From Roseiconus nitratireducens (GTDB lineage: Bacteria; Planctomycetota; Planctomycetia; Pirellulales; Pirellulaceae), in assembly GCF_008629675.1 (NCBI RefSeq), contig NZ_VWOX01000014.1, forward strand, positions 62,001-126,000: a DNA stretch of 64,000 nt, given 5' to 3'. Below are positions 19,187 through 28,526 of this stretch, in pieces (the first letter of the stretch is position 1; each line of letters starts with the position of its first letter). The translations under genes were made by a program, and so were the position numbers. Below the pieces are notes generated by a model, which was not told the DNA's origin, did no database searches, and saw only the letters and a list, made by a program, of their open reading frames with translations.

Positions 19187-20257
19187 TCACGGGCGATCGC
19201 GGAAGTTCCATTCCGGGCTGCCCTTGGGGTCTTCCCGCGAAGGTGACTTGCCGAGCGCGAAATCCGATGGCTGCAAATCCAAATCCTTGTAGTAACCGTC
19301 TTCTCGGATGAACCCGAAGAAGGTCGGGTAGAAAGGATCGACCACCCGCACGTCCGCCTTTTGCGGCACGTCGTGTCCGGTCAGGTAGTACGCCGCATTG
19401 ACGACCAGTCGTCGCAAGTCTTCGTTGACAAAGTCGACCGAAGCGCCGGCCGTGGTGCAGAACGCTTTGCCCTCGGTGCCGTCTGGCGAAACATACGTGT
19501 GGAGCCAGGCGAACGGTTGCATCGGGTCGTTCTTCGCACCTTCGACGTTCTTCGACTTGGGATCCAGGCTTTCGGTCACCGCGGCACGCAGCAGGATCGT
19601 GTCGTCGTCGCTCAAGTGCGTGACGCCGTAAACATCCGAGGGAACGAAGATGTCGGAGACCGAATTCAAGACGGGATGTTCCGATTGGCCTTCGGCAATC
19701 ACACCTCGGGCTCCCTGTCGCTTGTGTTGGCCATGATGGTTGACCCACTCTTCGCCCAAAATCATGCGGCCGAACTTGCCGTACGGCAGGTCGCTTCCGA
19801 ACTTTCCGCCGCCGGTAAAAGCGTGGGTTGCCGTGCGGACGCCGATCACCGGCTTGCCGGCGTTGATGAATTCGGTGATGTGTCCGGCCTGTTCGTCGTC
19901 GGGGGTGCGAAATCGGGTCCCGATGATCATCAGGTCGGCATCGTCCAGGGCTTCCCAGCCCAGCACTCCCGATGAGTTGTTCGGGTCGATGTAGCTTCCA
20001 TCGGCGGACATCGCAAACAGTACGGTGCAATCGAAGCCGTGACGCTGGCTGAGGATTTTGGCCAGCATCGGCATCACTTCTTCACTGCGATACTCTTCGT
20101 CGCCGGCGACCAGAACGATGTGACCGCGGGAAGCTTCCGGCGCTTTGAATTGGAGAGTGCCCCGAGCGTCGTCCGCGGAAGCGTCAACGGATTGGCCACC
20201 GATCAGAGCGATCAATACCAGGAAAGTCGAAAACAGGAAGGAGCGACGCATCGGCAT
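19187..20257 (-). CDS. Exported ThuA-like domain protein
   Basis: This protein of about 356 residues has a signal peptide (MRRSFLFSTFLVLIALIGG, then ASADDA). The mature domain has the ThuA / class I glutamine amidotransferase-like flavodoxin fold: HIVLVAGDEEYRSEE, then DADLMIIGTRFRTPDDEQA, KPVIGVRTATHAF and WLHTYVSPDGTEGKAF. ThuA-like proteins are very numerous in planctomycetes and are linked to carbohydrate use, but their enzymatic activity is not settled. Start: ATG at 20257, or ATG at 20251 two codons later. It lies 60 bases downstream of the last gene of the protease operon on the same strand and may be cotranscribed with it. Confidence 0.85.
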   Translation of the reverse strand: MPMRRSFLFSTFLVLIALIGGQSVDASADDARGTLQFKAPEASRGHIVLVAGDEEYRSEEVMPMLAKILSQRHGFDCTVLFAMSADGSYIDPNNSSGVLGWEALDDADLMIIGTRFRTPDDEQAGHITEFINAGKPVIGVRTATHAFTGGGKFGSDLPYGKFGRMILGEEWVNHHGQHKRQGARGVIAEGQSEHPVLNSVSDIFVPSDVYGVTHLSDDDTILLRAAVTESLDPKSKNVEGAKNDPMQPFAWLHTYVSPDGTEGKAFCTTAGASVDFVNEDLRRLVVNAAYYLTGHDVPQKADVRVVDPFYPTFFGFIREDGYYKDLDLQPSDFALGKSPSREDPKGSPEWNFRDRP

Positions 20258-20317
20258 TTCGCAGGACTCGTTCTTGGGGGAAGGCAAAGTGGAGGAGGTC
20301 TGGGCGAAAACTATATC

Positions 20318-22339
20318 TCAAATCGTTTGCAGCAACCGCGTCCAACGAAGCAGGTCGGACAATTCGTTGTCGCCTCCCAGTGCGACCGGATAGCCGGCGC
20401 CGACCAATGGGGCCAACCAGGTCGGTCCGTCGTCCAGTGATTTGATCGGCATCAGGATTTCCAGCGAGCGGTCGGGTTCGTTTTCACGGAGACGAACGGC
20501 GGGCGGTCGCGTCTCTGCCGAGACGGCGATCCCCGAAAAGTTTCCACGGTCCGAAAGTGCGATCGCGATCACCATGGAGTCGGCAGCCGAGGCATCAACG
20601 CCTTTGATGGCACCCGGTGCCGCGATCGCCGTCGCCGGTCCGCCGATCGGCAATCGCTGCGAAAGCATCGTCACCATTCGCGACACAATGTCGATCTCGG
20701 TCGGTTGCCAGCGTTTTTCATCTTCGCTGCAAATCGCACACACCACGACTCCGTGTCGACCAGCAACCGCCGTCCAAGACTTCAACGTTTCGGCGGGGTC
20801 CCGTTGATCCGGTGGCAGCAGCAAGACCAAAAGGCCGATTGCGTCGTTGTCGCTGACGTCCTCCGCGGACGGGGCCACATAGGATGCCAGGTTTGCGACA
20901 TCCGGCAATCGTAGCGACTGGACCTTCCACTCGGCTTCAGGATCTTCGGGTTCCCAGTCCGGGAGGGTTTCTTGCAGAGCGTCGCCGGCAATCGATTGCG
21001 GCGTGATCTGCACGTCTTGCGTTTTGCCTTGCCGAGACAGCTTGACCGTCAACGCCTGGTCCGGGACCGCCGTGATCATCAGGCGACGCAGGGTGGAGAC
21101 GTCTTCGATGGTGGTTTGACCGACTTGCAAGATGCGGTCGTCCGCTTGAAGGACACCGTCGGCCGCGGTGGCGGGCACCACGCCGCGGACCATCACACCG
21201 CCGGGACCGTCTTGATCGTCCGATTCACCGTCCGCCACCCAAACACCCAGACGTTGCGGTTGCAGCGGCGGAATCGAATCGGCCAGTGTGACCTGAACGT
21301 CCTGTGAGGCTCCGTCCCTGGCCAGCCGAATCTGAATGGTTTCTCCGGCATCAAAGGGTCCCAAAGCTTGCTTGATTTCTTGGAACATTCGCACCGGCTT
21401 TCCCGCGATCGCTTCGATCGTGTCCCCGGGCTTGATCCCCGCCTGTTCCGCGGGGGACCGAGATCGCACGGCTGCCAATTCGGTACCTTCGGCAAGCGGA
21501 TCCTGTGACTTGGGGACAATGCCGATCAGCCCTTTTTTGATGTCGTTACCTTCTTTCAGTCGAGCAAGTTTTGCGGCCAGGACTGGAGTCGGCACCGCGA
21601 AGGCGATTCCGGAGTCGTACCAACTGGTCTCATCCGGCGCTCCGCCGGGGGCGACCGCGGGGACGGAGATGCCGATCACGTTCCCATGAAGGTCCACCAA
21701 AGGACCGCCGTAAAAGGACGGCGAAACACGGGCATCGGTTTGCAGCATCGTTCCTTCCAAGCGATCGACGGCGCTCAAGATTCCGGTGCTGACGATCGGT
21801 GACAGATCACCCCCCAAACGCCCCACGGTAACGACCGTCGACCCGACGGGAGTCTGAATCTGGTCGGGAAGTTCGACCGGTTGAAGCGGCGAATCGGGGT
21901 CGACCTTCAGCATCACCAAACCGCGGTGATGGTCGCGTGCGACGACCCGTGCCGCCAGCCGCGTTTCATCGGGCAGAACGACCAGGATGCTCGCCGAAGG
22001 TCTGCGAACAATGATGTCCGCGGCGATGATGTAGCCTTGGGCATCCAGGACGACGCCGCAGGTCGGCGCATCCTGTGCGACTTCGCTCTGATTGTTGCCA
22101 CCGCCGCTTTCCGACACGCCGATCACTTCGATCGACACGGTCGAGGGCAACACCGCCTGCGCCGCCTGACGCACCGCTGCGGCCAGCGCGGCGCGATATT
22201 TGGCGCGATTCTCCCTGGGCTCTCCGCCGGCTTCCTGTGCGTGGGACGCGGACAGTGTTACCGAAAGCAGGAGCAGCAACGAAGCGGCCACGCGACCGGG
22301 ACGGAGATCCGAAAGGAAACTGAACTCAACAAATTTCAC
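20318..22339 (-). CDS. Exported HtrA-like protein with two PDZ domains, catalytic residues lost
   Basis: This 673-residue protein starts at a GTG with a Shine-Dalgarno AGGAG that overlaps the stop codon of the gene before it. A signal peptide ends near AHAQ (residue 35). The trypsin-like fold is recognisable but no triad residue is in place: the His position is Ile109 (GYIIAADII), the Asp position Gly140 (HHRGLVMLKV) and the Ser position Tyr210 (SPSFYGGPL instead of NPGNSGGP). Two PDZ domains follow (about 265-345, SPAEQAGIKPGD; and 355-450, TAADGVLQADDRIL). A C-terminal region of about 200 residues is unassigned. It is probably a binding or regulatory pseudoprotease in the periplasm, working with the intact protease of the same operon. 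Confidence 0.88.
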   Translation of the reverse strand: MKFVEFSFLSDLRPGRVAASLLLLLSVTLSASHAQEAGGEPRENRAKYRAALAAAVRQAAQAVLPSTVSIEVIGVSESGGGNNQSEVAQDAPTCGVVLDAQGYIIAADIIVRRPSASILVVLPDETRLAARVVARDHHRGLVMLKVDPDSPLQPVELPDQIQTPVGSTVVTVGRLGGDLSPIVSTGILSAVDRLEGTMLQTDARVSPSFYGGPLVDLHGNVIGISVPAVAPGGAPDETSWYDSGIAFAVPTPVLAAKLARLKEGNDIKKGLIGIVPKSQDPLAEGTELAAVRSRSPAEQAGIKPGDTIEAIAGKPVRMFQEIKQALGPFDAGETIQIRLARDGASQDVQVTLADSIPPLQPQRLGVWVADGESDDQDGPGGVMVRGVVPATAADGVLQADDRILQVGQTTIEDVSTLRRLMITAVPDQALTVKLSRQGKTQDVQITPQSIAGDALQETLPDWEPEDPEAEWKVQSLRLPDVANLASYVAPSAEDVSDNDAIGLLVLLLPPDQRDPAETLKSWTAVAGRHGVVVCAICSEDEKRWQPTEIDIVSRMVTMLSQRLPIGGPATAIAAPGAIKGVDASAADSMVIAIALSDRGNFSGIAVSAETRPPAVRLRENEPDRSLEILMPIKSLDDGPTWLAPLVGAGYPVALGGDNELSDLLRWTRLLQTI

Positions 22340-22351
22340 GGGGAGACTCTC

Positions 22352-23476
22352 CTAAGGCTGCAACCGGATCGGCAGCACTTCGGTGTCGCGCTGGATCGTC
22401 ATGGACACGGCGTCACGACGGTCGATCCGCCGAAGCAGATCGACCAGCGAGCGCTGATCGGCGACACGTTGACCGTTGAGCAGAATGATCAAATCGTCGG
22501 GCCGCAAATCCGCTTTGTCGGCCGGACTGCCCGATGTCACCGCATCGACGTAGGTGGGAGTGGATTCAAGCACGTCGGGAACCAAGACCAAGCCGAGCGT
22601 CTCCAGATTGTGCGACTGTTCACGGCTCAGCATCGGCGTTTCCTCCTTCGGGGCGGTGGTCGCCCGTCCGGCCAGGATGTCGCCGATGGCTGTTCGCAAG
22701 GCCGTGATCGGCAATGCATAGTTGAGCCAGACTCCGGTTCTCGCGTCGCGGAGTTCCTTGCCGATCATGCCGACCAGTTGGCCGTTCTGGTCCACCACGG
22801 CACCGCCGGCCGCACCGGGATTGTTGGCGATCAGATCCAGAATCAACACCTTGCCTCGATACGGTGTTTTGAACGTACCCCGGCGTGCGTCCAGATTCGT
22901 GACCGCCGCGATGGTTCCCTGCATCACACTGGCAGGTTCATCTCCCGCCGCGATGCCGAACAGATTGCTGACCGCCAGCACCGGATCACCCCACTGGGCT
23001 TCCAGCTCTTTGCCGACCTCGAAGTAAGGCGTGTCGGTCGCGTCGATCTTCAGCACCGCCAATTCAAGCGCCGGTTGGATGCCGACAATTGTTGACTCAA
23101 ACCGTCGACCGTCGTCCAGAACCACGATCGGTTCCACGTCCAGGACGTAGCTCCAGGTCGTCGCGATATGACCTTCGGGAGAAACCAGGAAGCCGCTTTG
23201 GTAGGCTTCCAGTCCCTGCATGCCTCCAGCGCCGTAAATCTTGACGACACGCTGCTGGATGTCGCGGGCGTCGGTGGCGACCGGTGGTTGTGCGTAAACC
23301 GATTGTCCGCAGATCCACAACAGCGCCGCGGCAATCAGCGAAAAGCGGCGTGTTGCCGTCCGGTGGGTCGAGGAACGCCGATGGAGATGGATTCGTCCGA
23401 ACCGGACAGAGGTGTCCTGCCGGCGATCGGGCCGCAGGCCGGAGGCGCGAACCGGGTTTGGGTTTGACGGGGTCAT
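22352..23476 (-). CDS. Exported HtrA-like protein with one PDZ domain, catalytic residues lost
   Basis: This protein of about 374 residues begins with an ATG that overlaps the upstream gene's stop (ATGA). A membrane-directing segment (FSLIAAALLWICGQSVYAQ, near 45-63) precedes a trypsin-like domain. Again all three catalytic positions are replaced: Ser109 for His (GHIATTWSYV), Glu138 for Asp (PALELAVLKI) and Ala223 for Ser (NPGAAGGAV). The fold itself is well kept, so loss of activity looks selected rather than decay. One PDZ domain is at the C-terminus (SPADKADLRPDDLIILLNGQ). The N-terminus before the signal segment is long and basic, so the start could be internal. Known paralogues include inactive HtrA relatives acting as adaptors; that role here is inference. 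Confidence 0.88.
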   Translation of the reverse strand: MTPSNPNPVRASGLRPDRRQDTSVRFGRIHLHRRSSTHRTATRRFSLIAAALLWICGQSVYAQPPVATDARDIQQRVVKIYGAGGMQGLEAYQSGFLVSPEGHIATTWSYVLDVEPIVVLDDGRRFESTIVGIQPALELAVLKIDATDTPYFEVGKELEAQWGDPVLAVSNLFGIAAGDEPASVMQGTIAAVTNLDARRGTFKTPYRGKVLILDLIANNPGAAGGAVVDQNGQLVGMIGKELRDARTGVWLNYALPITALRTAIGDILAGRATTAPKEETPMLSREQSHNLETLGLVLVPDVLESTPTYVDAVTSGSPADKADLRPDDLIILLNGQRVADQRSLVDLLRRIDRRDAVSMTIQRDTEVLPIRLQP

Positions 23477-25419
23477 GGTTGACTCGGCTCCACTTGCTTC
23501 CATTCCGAAACATCGATGTTCAACACCGGTTCGGTGCCGTATCGCAACTCCATCCGATTGACATTGTCGCCGTCACGGTAGAGCCACAATTCTGCCGGGT
23601 CGGAATCCTGGTCGGCAAAGACTTCGATGCATTCGACGTTGCCGGTTTCGGGATGCAACAGCCAGCGGATCTCCATTCCGCCGTACAGTCCGACGGTGCA
23701 GTCACGCAACGGTCGTTGGCCGCCAAGCGGCATCGTGCCCAGATAGTAGGTCTCGCCAAACTTCTTCGGTCCGGTTTGCAACATCATCCGCCAGGCATCC
23801 AGGGCGGGCAGGATTCCACCAATGGTTTGTGCCTCCACGGCGTCAAACAGTTCACTTTGGGAACCGGCCTGGAGGGCGTTGTCGCCGACGACCATCGCAT
23901 ACAGGTCCTGCGCCACGTTCAGCTTCACCTCGGCGCCCTCGGAGGTTTTCCCGTTGATCACCCAGGACACGCGTTCGTCGGCCTTCCCGCCGGGAAACTG
24001 TGCACGCAGCGATTCAATGAACCGATCTTGTTCCAACTGGTTGAAGTAGTAGTTGGCGTATCCGCGACGATCGATAATCCGCTGGGCAACCTGTGGGGGA
24101 ATGGATTTCTTCCCGCCGGTGTGCGGATTGTCGGGCGATTCTTCCTGCGGCTTCGGTTCGCCTTCCGAGGGCGGTTGATCTTGGGGCTGCTGCGAGTCAT
24201 CGCCTTCCCCGTCCTCGCCTTCATTGGGCGAATCCTCCGGTGATGGGGAGCCGTCGGGAGTTTCTTCCGGAGCGTCCGGGACCGGCGGCGGAGGAGGCAA
24301 CGCGGCAGACATCTTCGCCAACAGTTCGTCCTTCTGGTGCACGCTCATCAAACGGATCGGAGCCCGCTTGGTTTCCCCGTCGACGCGGAACACGACTTCG
24401 ATACGCCACGCGTTGGGAAACGTCCCCAGGACGTTCTGGACGTCGTTTGCCGTGCTGACCGGACGGCCGTCGATTTCCAGAATTTCCGCGTTGTAGCGCA
24501 GGCCCCGACGGTAGGCATCGCTTGATTCCAGGATGTTGCTGACAACCACACCGCCGTCGGGATCGGTCGTCACGGTGGCTCCCAGCGTGGCGTGGTCGAC
24601 GATCCTGCCGCTGTGCAGGTAGCCCAGGAAGTTCTTTGCCTGGTTGATTGAGATTGCGTAGCCGACGCCGACGTTGACCCGTCCACGCTTTTCGAACGAA
24701 CACCGGCCGACGATCCCGAGCAGTTCCCCATCGGCATTGTAAATCGGACCGCCGGAGTTGCCCGGATTGATTGAAGCGTCCGTCTGCAAGCAATCGGCGT
24801 ACTCCAAAAGGGTTCCCGACGGATACTGGTAGCGCCCCACACCACTAAGAATTCCCCACGTGACGGTCGGCTGCAGGTTGCTTGCCAGCAGAAACGGATT
24901 GCCGATGACCATGCACCAGTCGCCCGGTTGGGCGGCGAGGCTGTTTGCCATGGTCGCGGCGGGGAAGTCATCGCGGCCAAGCAGCCGGATCATCGCCAGG
25001 TCGCCGACCGGGTCCAAGCCGACCAGGACGGCATCGTAGACCCTTCCGTCGCTCAGGCTGCATCGCATGAAGCTGCCCGCCGGGCTGGTGACGTGAAAGT
25101 TGGTCAGCGCGTAGCCTTCTTTGGAGATCAGGACTCCGCTGCCGCCGCCTCCACCGCCGGGAACGTAGACGCTGACGGCGCTCGGTCGGGCGCGGTCGAT
25201 CGCGTCGATCCTGGCCTGCTCGACTTGCTGGATGATCGGATCCAGTTGAATCGGCTCGGCGGCCCGAACGTCTCCGGATGCGCCGGGACGTGTCGGCAGC
25301 GTGAGTGCCGCGACGGTCACCAGCAGCCAACCGACCGCGGACCTTCCCGTCTTGAGGCACGCGTGCACAGCAGGGTGTCGACCTGCCGCGATGCCCCAGG
25401 AAACAGTGTTCCGTCTCAC
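23473..25419 (-). CDS. HtrA-like trypsin-fold serine protease with PDZ domain (intact triad)
   Basis: This is a 648-residue exported protein. The GTG start overlaps the stop of the NPCBM gene by four bases (GTGA). Its triad is complete: His109 in GYALTNFHV, Asp140 in PVGDLAMI and Ser222 in INPGNSGGP. One PDZ domain follows (about 268-345; ESSDAYRRGLRYNAEILEI), then a Pro/Glu/Ser-rich acidic linker (about 355-425) and an unassigned C-terminal domain of about 200 residues with several Trp and Tyr. HtrA/Deg enzymes degrade or survey misfolded proteins in the periplasm. It is the only member of the three-paralogue operon that can be catalytic. Confidence 0.93.
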   Translation of the reverse strand: MRRNTVSWGIAAGRHPAVHACLKTGRSAVGWLLVTVAALTLPTRPGASGDVRAAEPIQLDPIIQQVEQARIDAIDRARPSAVSVYVPGGGGGGSGVLISKEGYALTNFHVTSPAGSFMRCSLSDGRVYDAVLVGLDPVGDLAMIRLLGRDDFPAATMANSLAAQPGDWCMVIGNPFLLASNLQPTVTWGILSGVGRYQYPSGTLLEYADCLQTDASINPGNSGGPIYNADGELLGIVGRCSFEKRGRVNVGVGYAISINQAKNFLGYLHSGRIVDHATLGATVTTDPDGGVVVSNILESSDAYRRGLRYNAEILEIDGRPVSTANDVQNVLGTFPNAWRIEVVFRVDGETKRAPIRLMSVHQKDELLAKMSAALPPPPPVPDAPEETPDGSPSPEDSPNEGEDGEGDDSQQPQDQPPSEGEPKPQEESPDNPHTGGKKSIPPQVAQRIIDRRGYANYYFNQLEQDRFIESLRAQFPGGKADERVSWVINGKTSEGAEVKLNVAQDLYAMVVGDNALQAGSQSELFDAVEAQTIGGILPALDAWRMMLQTGPKKFGETYYLGTMPLGGQRPLRDCTVGLYGGMEIRWLLHPETGNVECIEVFADQDSDPAELWLYRDGDNVNRMELRYGTEPVLNIDVSEWKQVEPSQP

Positions 25420-26597
25420 TTCAAAAACCTTGGTTTCAAGAATCGGATCTGATCTCCCACGTCTCCGTCGCCGGCGGGCAGCACTTTCAGGCCCACGCGG
25501 CGGGCTCCGGCGATGTCGACACGAAAGCCCATCGGGGCATCGTCCTTGATCGTTTGTTCCCAGCGGACATCCCCGTCAACCAGAATTCGAACCGCGACCG
25601 AGCCGCCACGCGCCACCGCGGAATCCCGCTGAACGCTTCCCGCGAACGTTTCAAACCCGCTTTCAACACGAAACTCGATCGATCCTCCGGCCGATCCGAT
25701 CAGGTCCTGGCCTTCAGCGTGCGGTCCGAACCATTCGGAAACCAGGTTGGCCGGGATGCTTGTCCGGATGAACAATTCGATGCCGCGCTGCGCGGGCGGC
25801 TGATCTGCAAGCAAAATCCGACCACTGGTCCACGCGATTGACCGGATCTGCTGCAGCGGGATGGAATGTTTCACATTGCCGGGCAGACGCACCAACACAG
25901 AATCTTCGTCGCCGGACGGTTCCAATTGGCTGGCCATCCACGTCGAGCCAAAAATGTCTGATACCTTCACCGGCGTCGCATTCGGTTCACGCGGTGCGGT
26001 GCGAAAGACGACGCCCTCGAGACGTTCCAGCGGTGCCTCGAGTTCATCCCCGTCCAATTCAAATTGCAGGGTTTTGGAATTCAGTCCCAGCACCACACCT
26101 TGGATCGGGTCCAGTTGGTCGCCCCCACGCCGAATCACCATCAAATCCTGACGGTTCTCTCCCTCGGTCAGACCCAACCACTGCGGGTCGGTGGCTGGTG
26201 ATGCGGCCCGAAACCGAATCGAACCGGCCTGGTCCAGCGGCACTTCCAATGCGGCTTGGTCCCGGGGTTCGATTTGCAACTTGGTGTCGGTCAGTGAAAC
26301 ATCATCGGCGGCAATGGTGGTGCCGGTCACCAAGTCGACGTGGATGGTCGGACCGATGCGACCATCCGGCGCCGACTTCGGTCGCATGGCAACCATCTGA
26401 TCGAAGGGGATTTCCCGTGTTTCCGAACCGCTTTGGATTCGCACGGCGGACTCCGTCGTTCCGGCCCAATCGCCTTCGACTTGTTCGCCGGAAGCGGTTT
26501 CCAGCTGGACGGGAATTGCCAGGGCCAACGTTCCGACCGACACACCGGCCAGCCAACCGGGCGCCAGGGTGGAAAGCCACAAAGTGATCAACAGCAT
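25416..26597 (-). CDS. Exported NPCBM-like carbohydrate-binding domain protein
   Basis: The start is taken at the ATG at 26597, which begins MLLITLWLSTLAPGWLAG, a signal peptide; the frame stays open for another 48 codons upstream. The central part consists of repeated small beta modules with the pattern 'G-x-x-L-x-F-x-L-D-G-D-x-x-x-x-P-L' (for example LQFELDGDELEAPLERL), typical of planctomycete envelope proteins. The last 100 residues match the NPCBM/NEW2 jelly roll: GSIEFRVESGFETFAGSVQR, SVAVRILVDGDVRWEQ and RVGLKVLPAGDGDVGDQIRF. It is the first gene of the protease operon and is translationally coupled to the active protease. It may present substrate or anchor the complex to glycans; this is inference. 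Confidence 0.8.
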   Translation of the reverse strand: MLLITLWLSTLAPGWLAGVSVGTLALAIPVQLETASGEQVEGDWAGTTESAVRIQSGSETREIPFDQMVAMRPKSAPDGRIGPTIHVDLVTGTTIAADDVSLTDTKLQIEPRDQAALEVPLDQAGSIRFRAASPATDPQWLGLTEGENRQDLMVIRRGGDQLDPIQGVVLGLNSKTLQFELDGDELEAPLERLEGVVFRTAPREPNATPVKVSDIFGSTWMASQLEPSGDEDSVLVRLPGNVKHSIPLQQIRSIAWTSGRILLADQPPAQRGIELFIRTSIPANLVSEWFGPHAEGQDLIGSAGGSIEFRVESGFETFAGSVQRDSAVARGGSVAVRILVDGDVRWEQTIKDDAPMGFRVDIAGARRVGLKVLPAGDGDVGDQIRFLKPRFLK

Positions 26598-26745
26598 CGA
26601 AGGTCCAATCGACGGGGGAAGGGGCCGCAAGATGCACAGTTTATCACAACGTCCTGCCGGTCGAATCACCTCCGCTTGGCAGAGAAATAAAACGCCAGGC
26701 AGGGTCGCTGGCGGTTCGGCGTCAATCCAGCCGAGCTGCAAAAAA

Positions 26746-26775
26746 AATTGCCGTCGAGAAGCCCCGACGGCAATT
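26746..26775 (-). terminator. Rho-independent terminator of the small lipoprotein gene
   Basis: A perfect 11-bp stem (aattgccgtcg with its complement) has an 8-base loop and, on the minus strand, is followed by a run of seven or more T. It lies about 65 bases past the stop codon of the lipoprotein gene. Confidence 0.9.
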
Positions 26776-26840
26776 CAGTGTTTTTATCTGGCGAGGGGGA
26801 GACATCGGTGGCGTCGCCCCCTCCGCCGGTCCGATTTGGA

Positions 26841-27071
26841 TCACTCGGCTGTTTCTTCGGCCGGGGCTTCTTCGGCCGGAGCTTCTTCTTCGGCCGGAGT
26901 TTCGGCAACGGGGGTTTCCGTGCCGGCGGTGGTGTTTGCGGTCGTGTTGTCGCTCACTTCGGCGGTGGGTTCTTCGACCGGTGCCGGCGGTTTCGGCGGC
27001 TCACATCCCAGCGAGAAGCTCAACAATCCGGCAGCCATCGTGCCGAGCAAGAATCGAGAAACTGATTTCAT
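26841..27071 (-). CDS. Small Glu/Ala/Pro-rich lipoprotein
   Basis: This protein of about 76 residues has a lipoprotein signal (MKSVSRFLLGTMAAGLLSFS then LGCEPP, Cys near residue 23). The mature part is disordered-looking: Pro/Glu-rich, with Thr/Asn stretches and a C-terminal EEAPAEE repeat. The ATG at 27071 has GGAG about 8 bases upstream. Like the lipoprotein at 1585-1785, it has no domain and its function is unknown. A strong terminator follows, so it forms a single-gene unit that is probably well expressed. Confidence 0.75.
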   Translation of the reverse strand: MKSVSRFLLGTMAAGLLSFSLGCEPPKPPAPVEEPTAEVSDNTTANTTAGTETPVAETPAEEEAPAEEAPAEETAE

Positions 27072-27475
27072 CGTGCTTTTCTCCAAAGTCAGGTTAGGAA
27101 AAACGCTCTGCTGACGGAGCTTTCATTCCGAACGAGCAAGTCGCGCGAACGAGTGGGGCTGTCGGCCGGGAAAAACCCAAACAGCTTTGGCCCGGGAGCG
27201 TCGGCCGGCAACGCTGCGAAGTCGGCCCGCAGTCCCATTCGTGGGTAAGCCAGCATTCTTTGCTCTGCCAGGCGAGAAGGCTATCCCCGTGTGGTCACTT
27301 TTGCCGTTCATCACCCCAATGGCAACAATACAACCATCGACAGCCAGATAATCGGCATGAACCGACCGTTTCGACTGTTATTCGACCGTTCCGATTCGGG
27401 TGAGTTGAGGCACCCCGGCAAATCTTGCCGAATCCCGTTGCTGGACGACGCGTCATTCTAGAAGCGGGAATTCCC
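27072..27475. other. Intergenic region between divergent genes
   Basis: About 400 bp separating the minus-strand lipoprotein gene from the plus-strand secreted protein. It must hold both promoters. GC-rich inverted segments around 27160-27240 (cggccggg, cccgggag, cggccggc) could form structure, but I recognise no riboswitch. Confidence 0.5.
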
Positions 27476-28036
27476 ATGCAAGCCAAGTTGAAATCACTCC
27501 TGATCGGTCTCTCCATGACCACCGCCTGCCTCGCTCCGGGGGCCAACACGGCGTTGGCGGACGAACCCTGGGAATACGAGGTCGCTAGCGCGAAGGACCC
27601 GTTCTCGGAAGCGGCCGGTGCATTCAAGCAGTCGGCCGATGTGAGTGATCCGTTCCAGGCGGACGACCCGTTCGCACCGCAAGAGGATCCGTTTGGCGAT
27701 CAGGACGGCCTGTTTCCCGGGACGTTGGTGCAAGCCCCGGCGAACCGCACGCCCGTCGACCAGATGCCGGTCGAGCGAACCCTCGATCCGGCCGCTCCGC
27801 GGCTGGTCGATGCGGTCCCCAGCGATGCGGATTATCGCGACCAAAAGGCCAATGCGCGACGACTGCGAACCGCTCGGGCGCAATACCACGCACGCCAGAG
27901 AATGGAACGCTTGGAACGCAATCGTTGGGCTGGTTATGAACCGCTGCGCCCCAATTGGAACAGCATTCCGATGATGAGCAGTCGCTATCCCGCTCAGCGT
28001 ACCGTCTGGGTTCCAGTGTACGTTTATCCGTACTGA
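27476..28036 (+). CDS. Small exported protein of unknown function
   Basis: The ATG at 27476 gives MQAKLKSLLIGLSMTTACLA, a typical signal peptide with cleavage near ALA-DEP. The mature region of about 160 residues begins with repeated DPF units (KDPFSEA, SDPFQADDPFAPQEDPFGD), a short acidic low-complexity segment. Next comes a basic helical stretch (ARRLRTARAQYHARQRMERL), and the tail is Trp/Tyr-rich, ending VYVYPY. I recognise no family. The DPF repeats and the aromatic tail suggest a surface or binding role, which is speculative. Confidence 0.7.
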   Translation: MQAKLKSLLIGLSMTTACLAPGANTALADEPWEYEVASAKDPFSEAAGAFKQSADVSDPFQADDPFAPQEDPFGDQDGLFPGTLVQAPANRTPVDQMPVERTLDPAAPRLVDAVPSDADYRDQKANARRLRTARAQYHARQRMERLERNRWAGYEPLRPNWNSIPMMSSRYPAQRTVWVPVYVYPY

Positions 28037-28526
28037 TGCGATCCCCGCGCTGATCCGGTGTTCGCCTGGGATGCCCGGCTGAAACGCATCCGTTGGTGCC
28101 GAACGGAGCGAAGCCGGTTGACGGGCATCGCGTTGAATTCAGCCACCGTCTGGCGACGGTGGCTCCATTCATTTGGCGTCAATTCGGACGCCGGCTTGCG
28201 TCGGCTTTCTATCACGTTGAAAGCAGCCACCTTCTGGCGACGGTAGCTACATCAATTTGGCGTCAATTGGGACGCCCTCTAGCGACGATCTTGCTGGGGA
28301 CCTGAACGATTGTGACAGCTGTCCGAGTCCGGGAACGGTTGGCACTGGTAGCGACCGAATGGAGAACCATCGCCGTCGCTGCTGGATCCCTTGCAACGGT
28401 TCTCATCGATTCCTTTCCCAACAGCCGATAGCTGCTTACAGGATCGAATCAAAGTGGACCACCACGTTTGATTGGAACGATCCGTCTCGCACAGGTATTT
28501 CGCGGAAGCGCAGGCAGTCAACCAAA
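28037..28526. repeat. Intergenic region with two copies of an AGCCAC hairpin repeat
   Basis: About 490 bp without a gene. agccaccgtctggcgacggt (28141) and agccaccttctggcgacggt (28224) are near-identical hairpins about 84 bp apart, each followed by a near-copy of catttggcgtcaattcggac. They belong to the same general type as the hairpins at 39778, 51936 and 59063. Confidence 0.7.

Noticed and set aside
27100-27475. Possible structured RNA (riboswitch-like) before the secreted protein
   Set aside because: GC-rich inverted segments are present but no known riboswitch consensus (cobalamin, c-di-GMP, SAM, TPP) could be matched.
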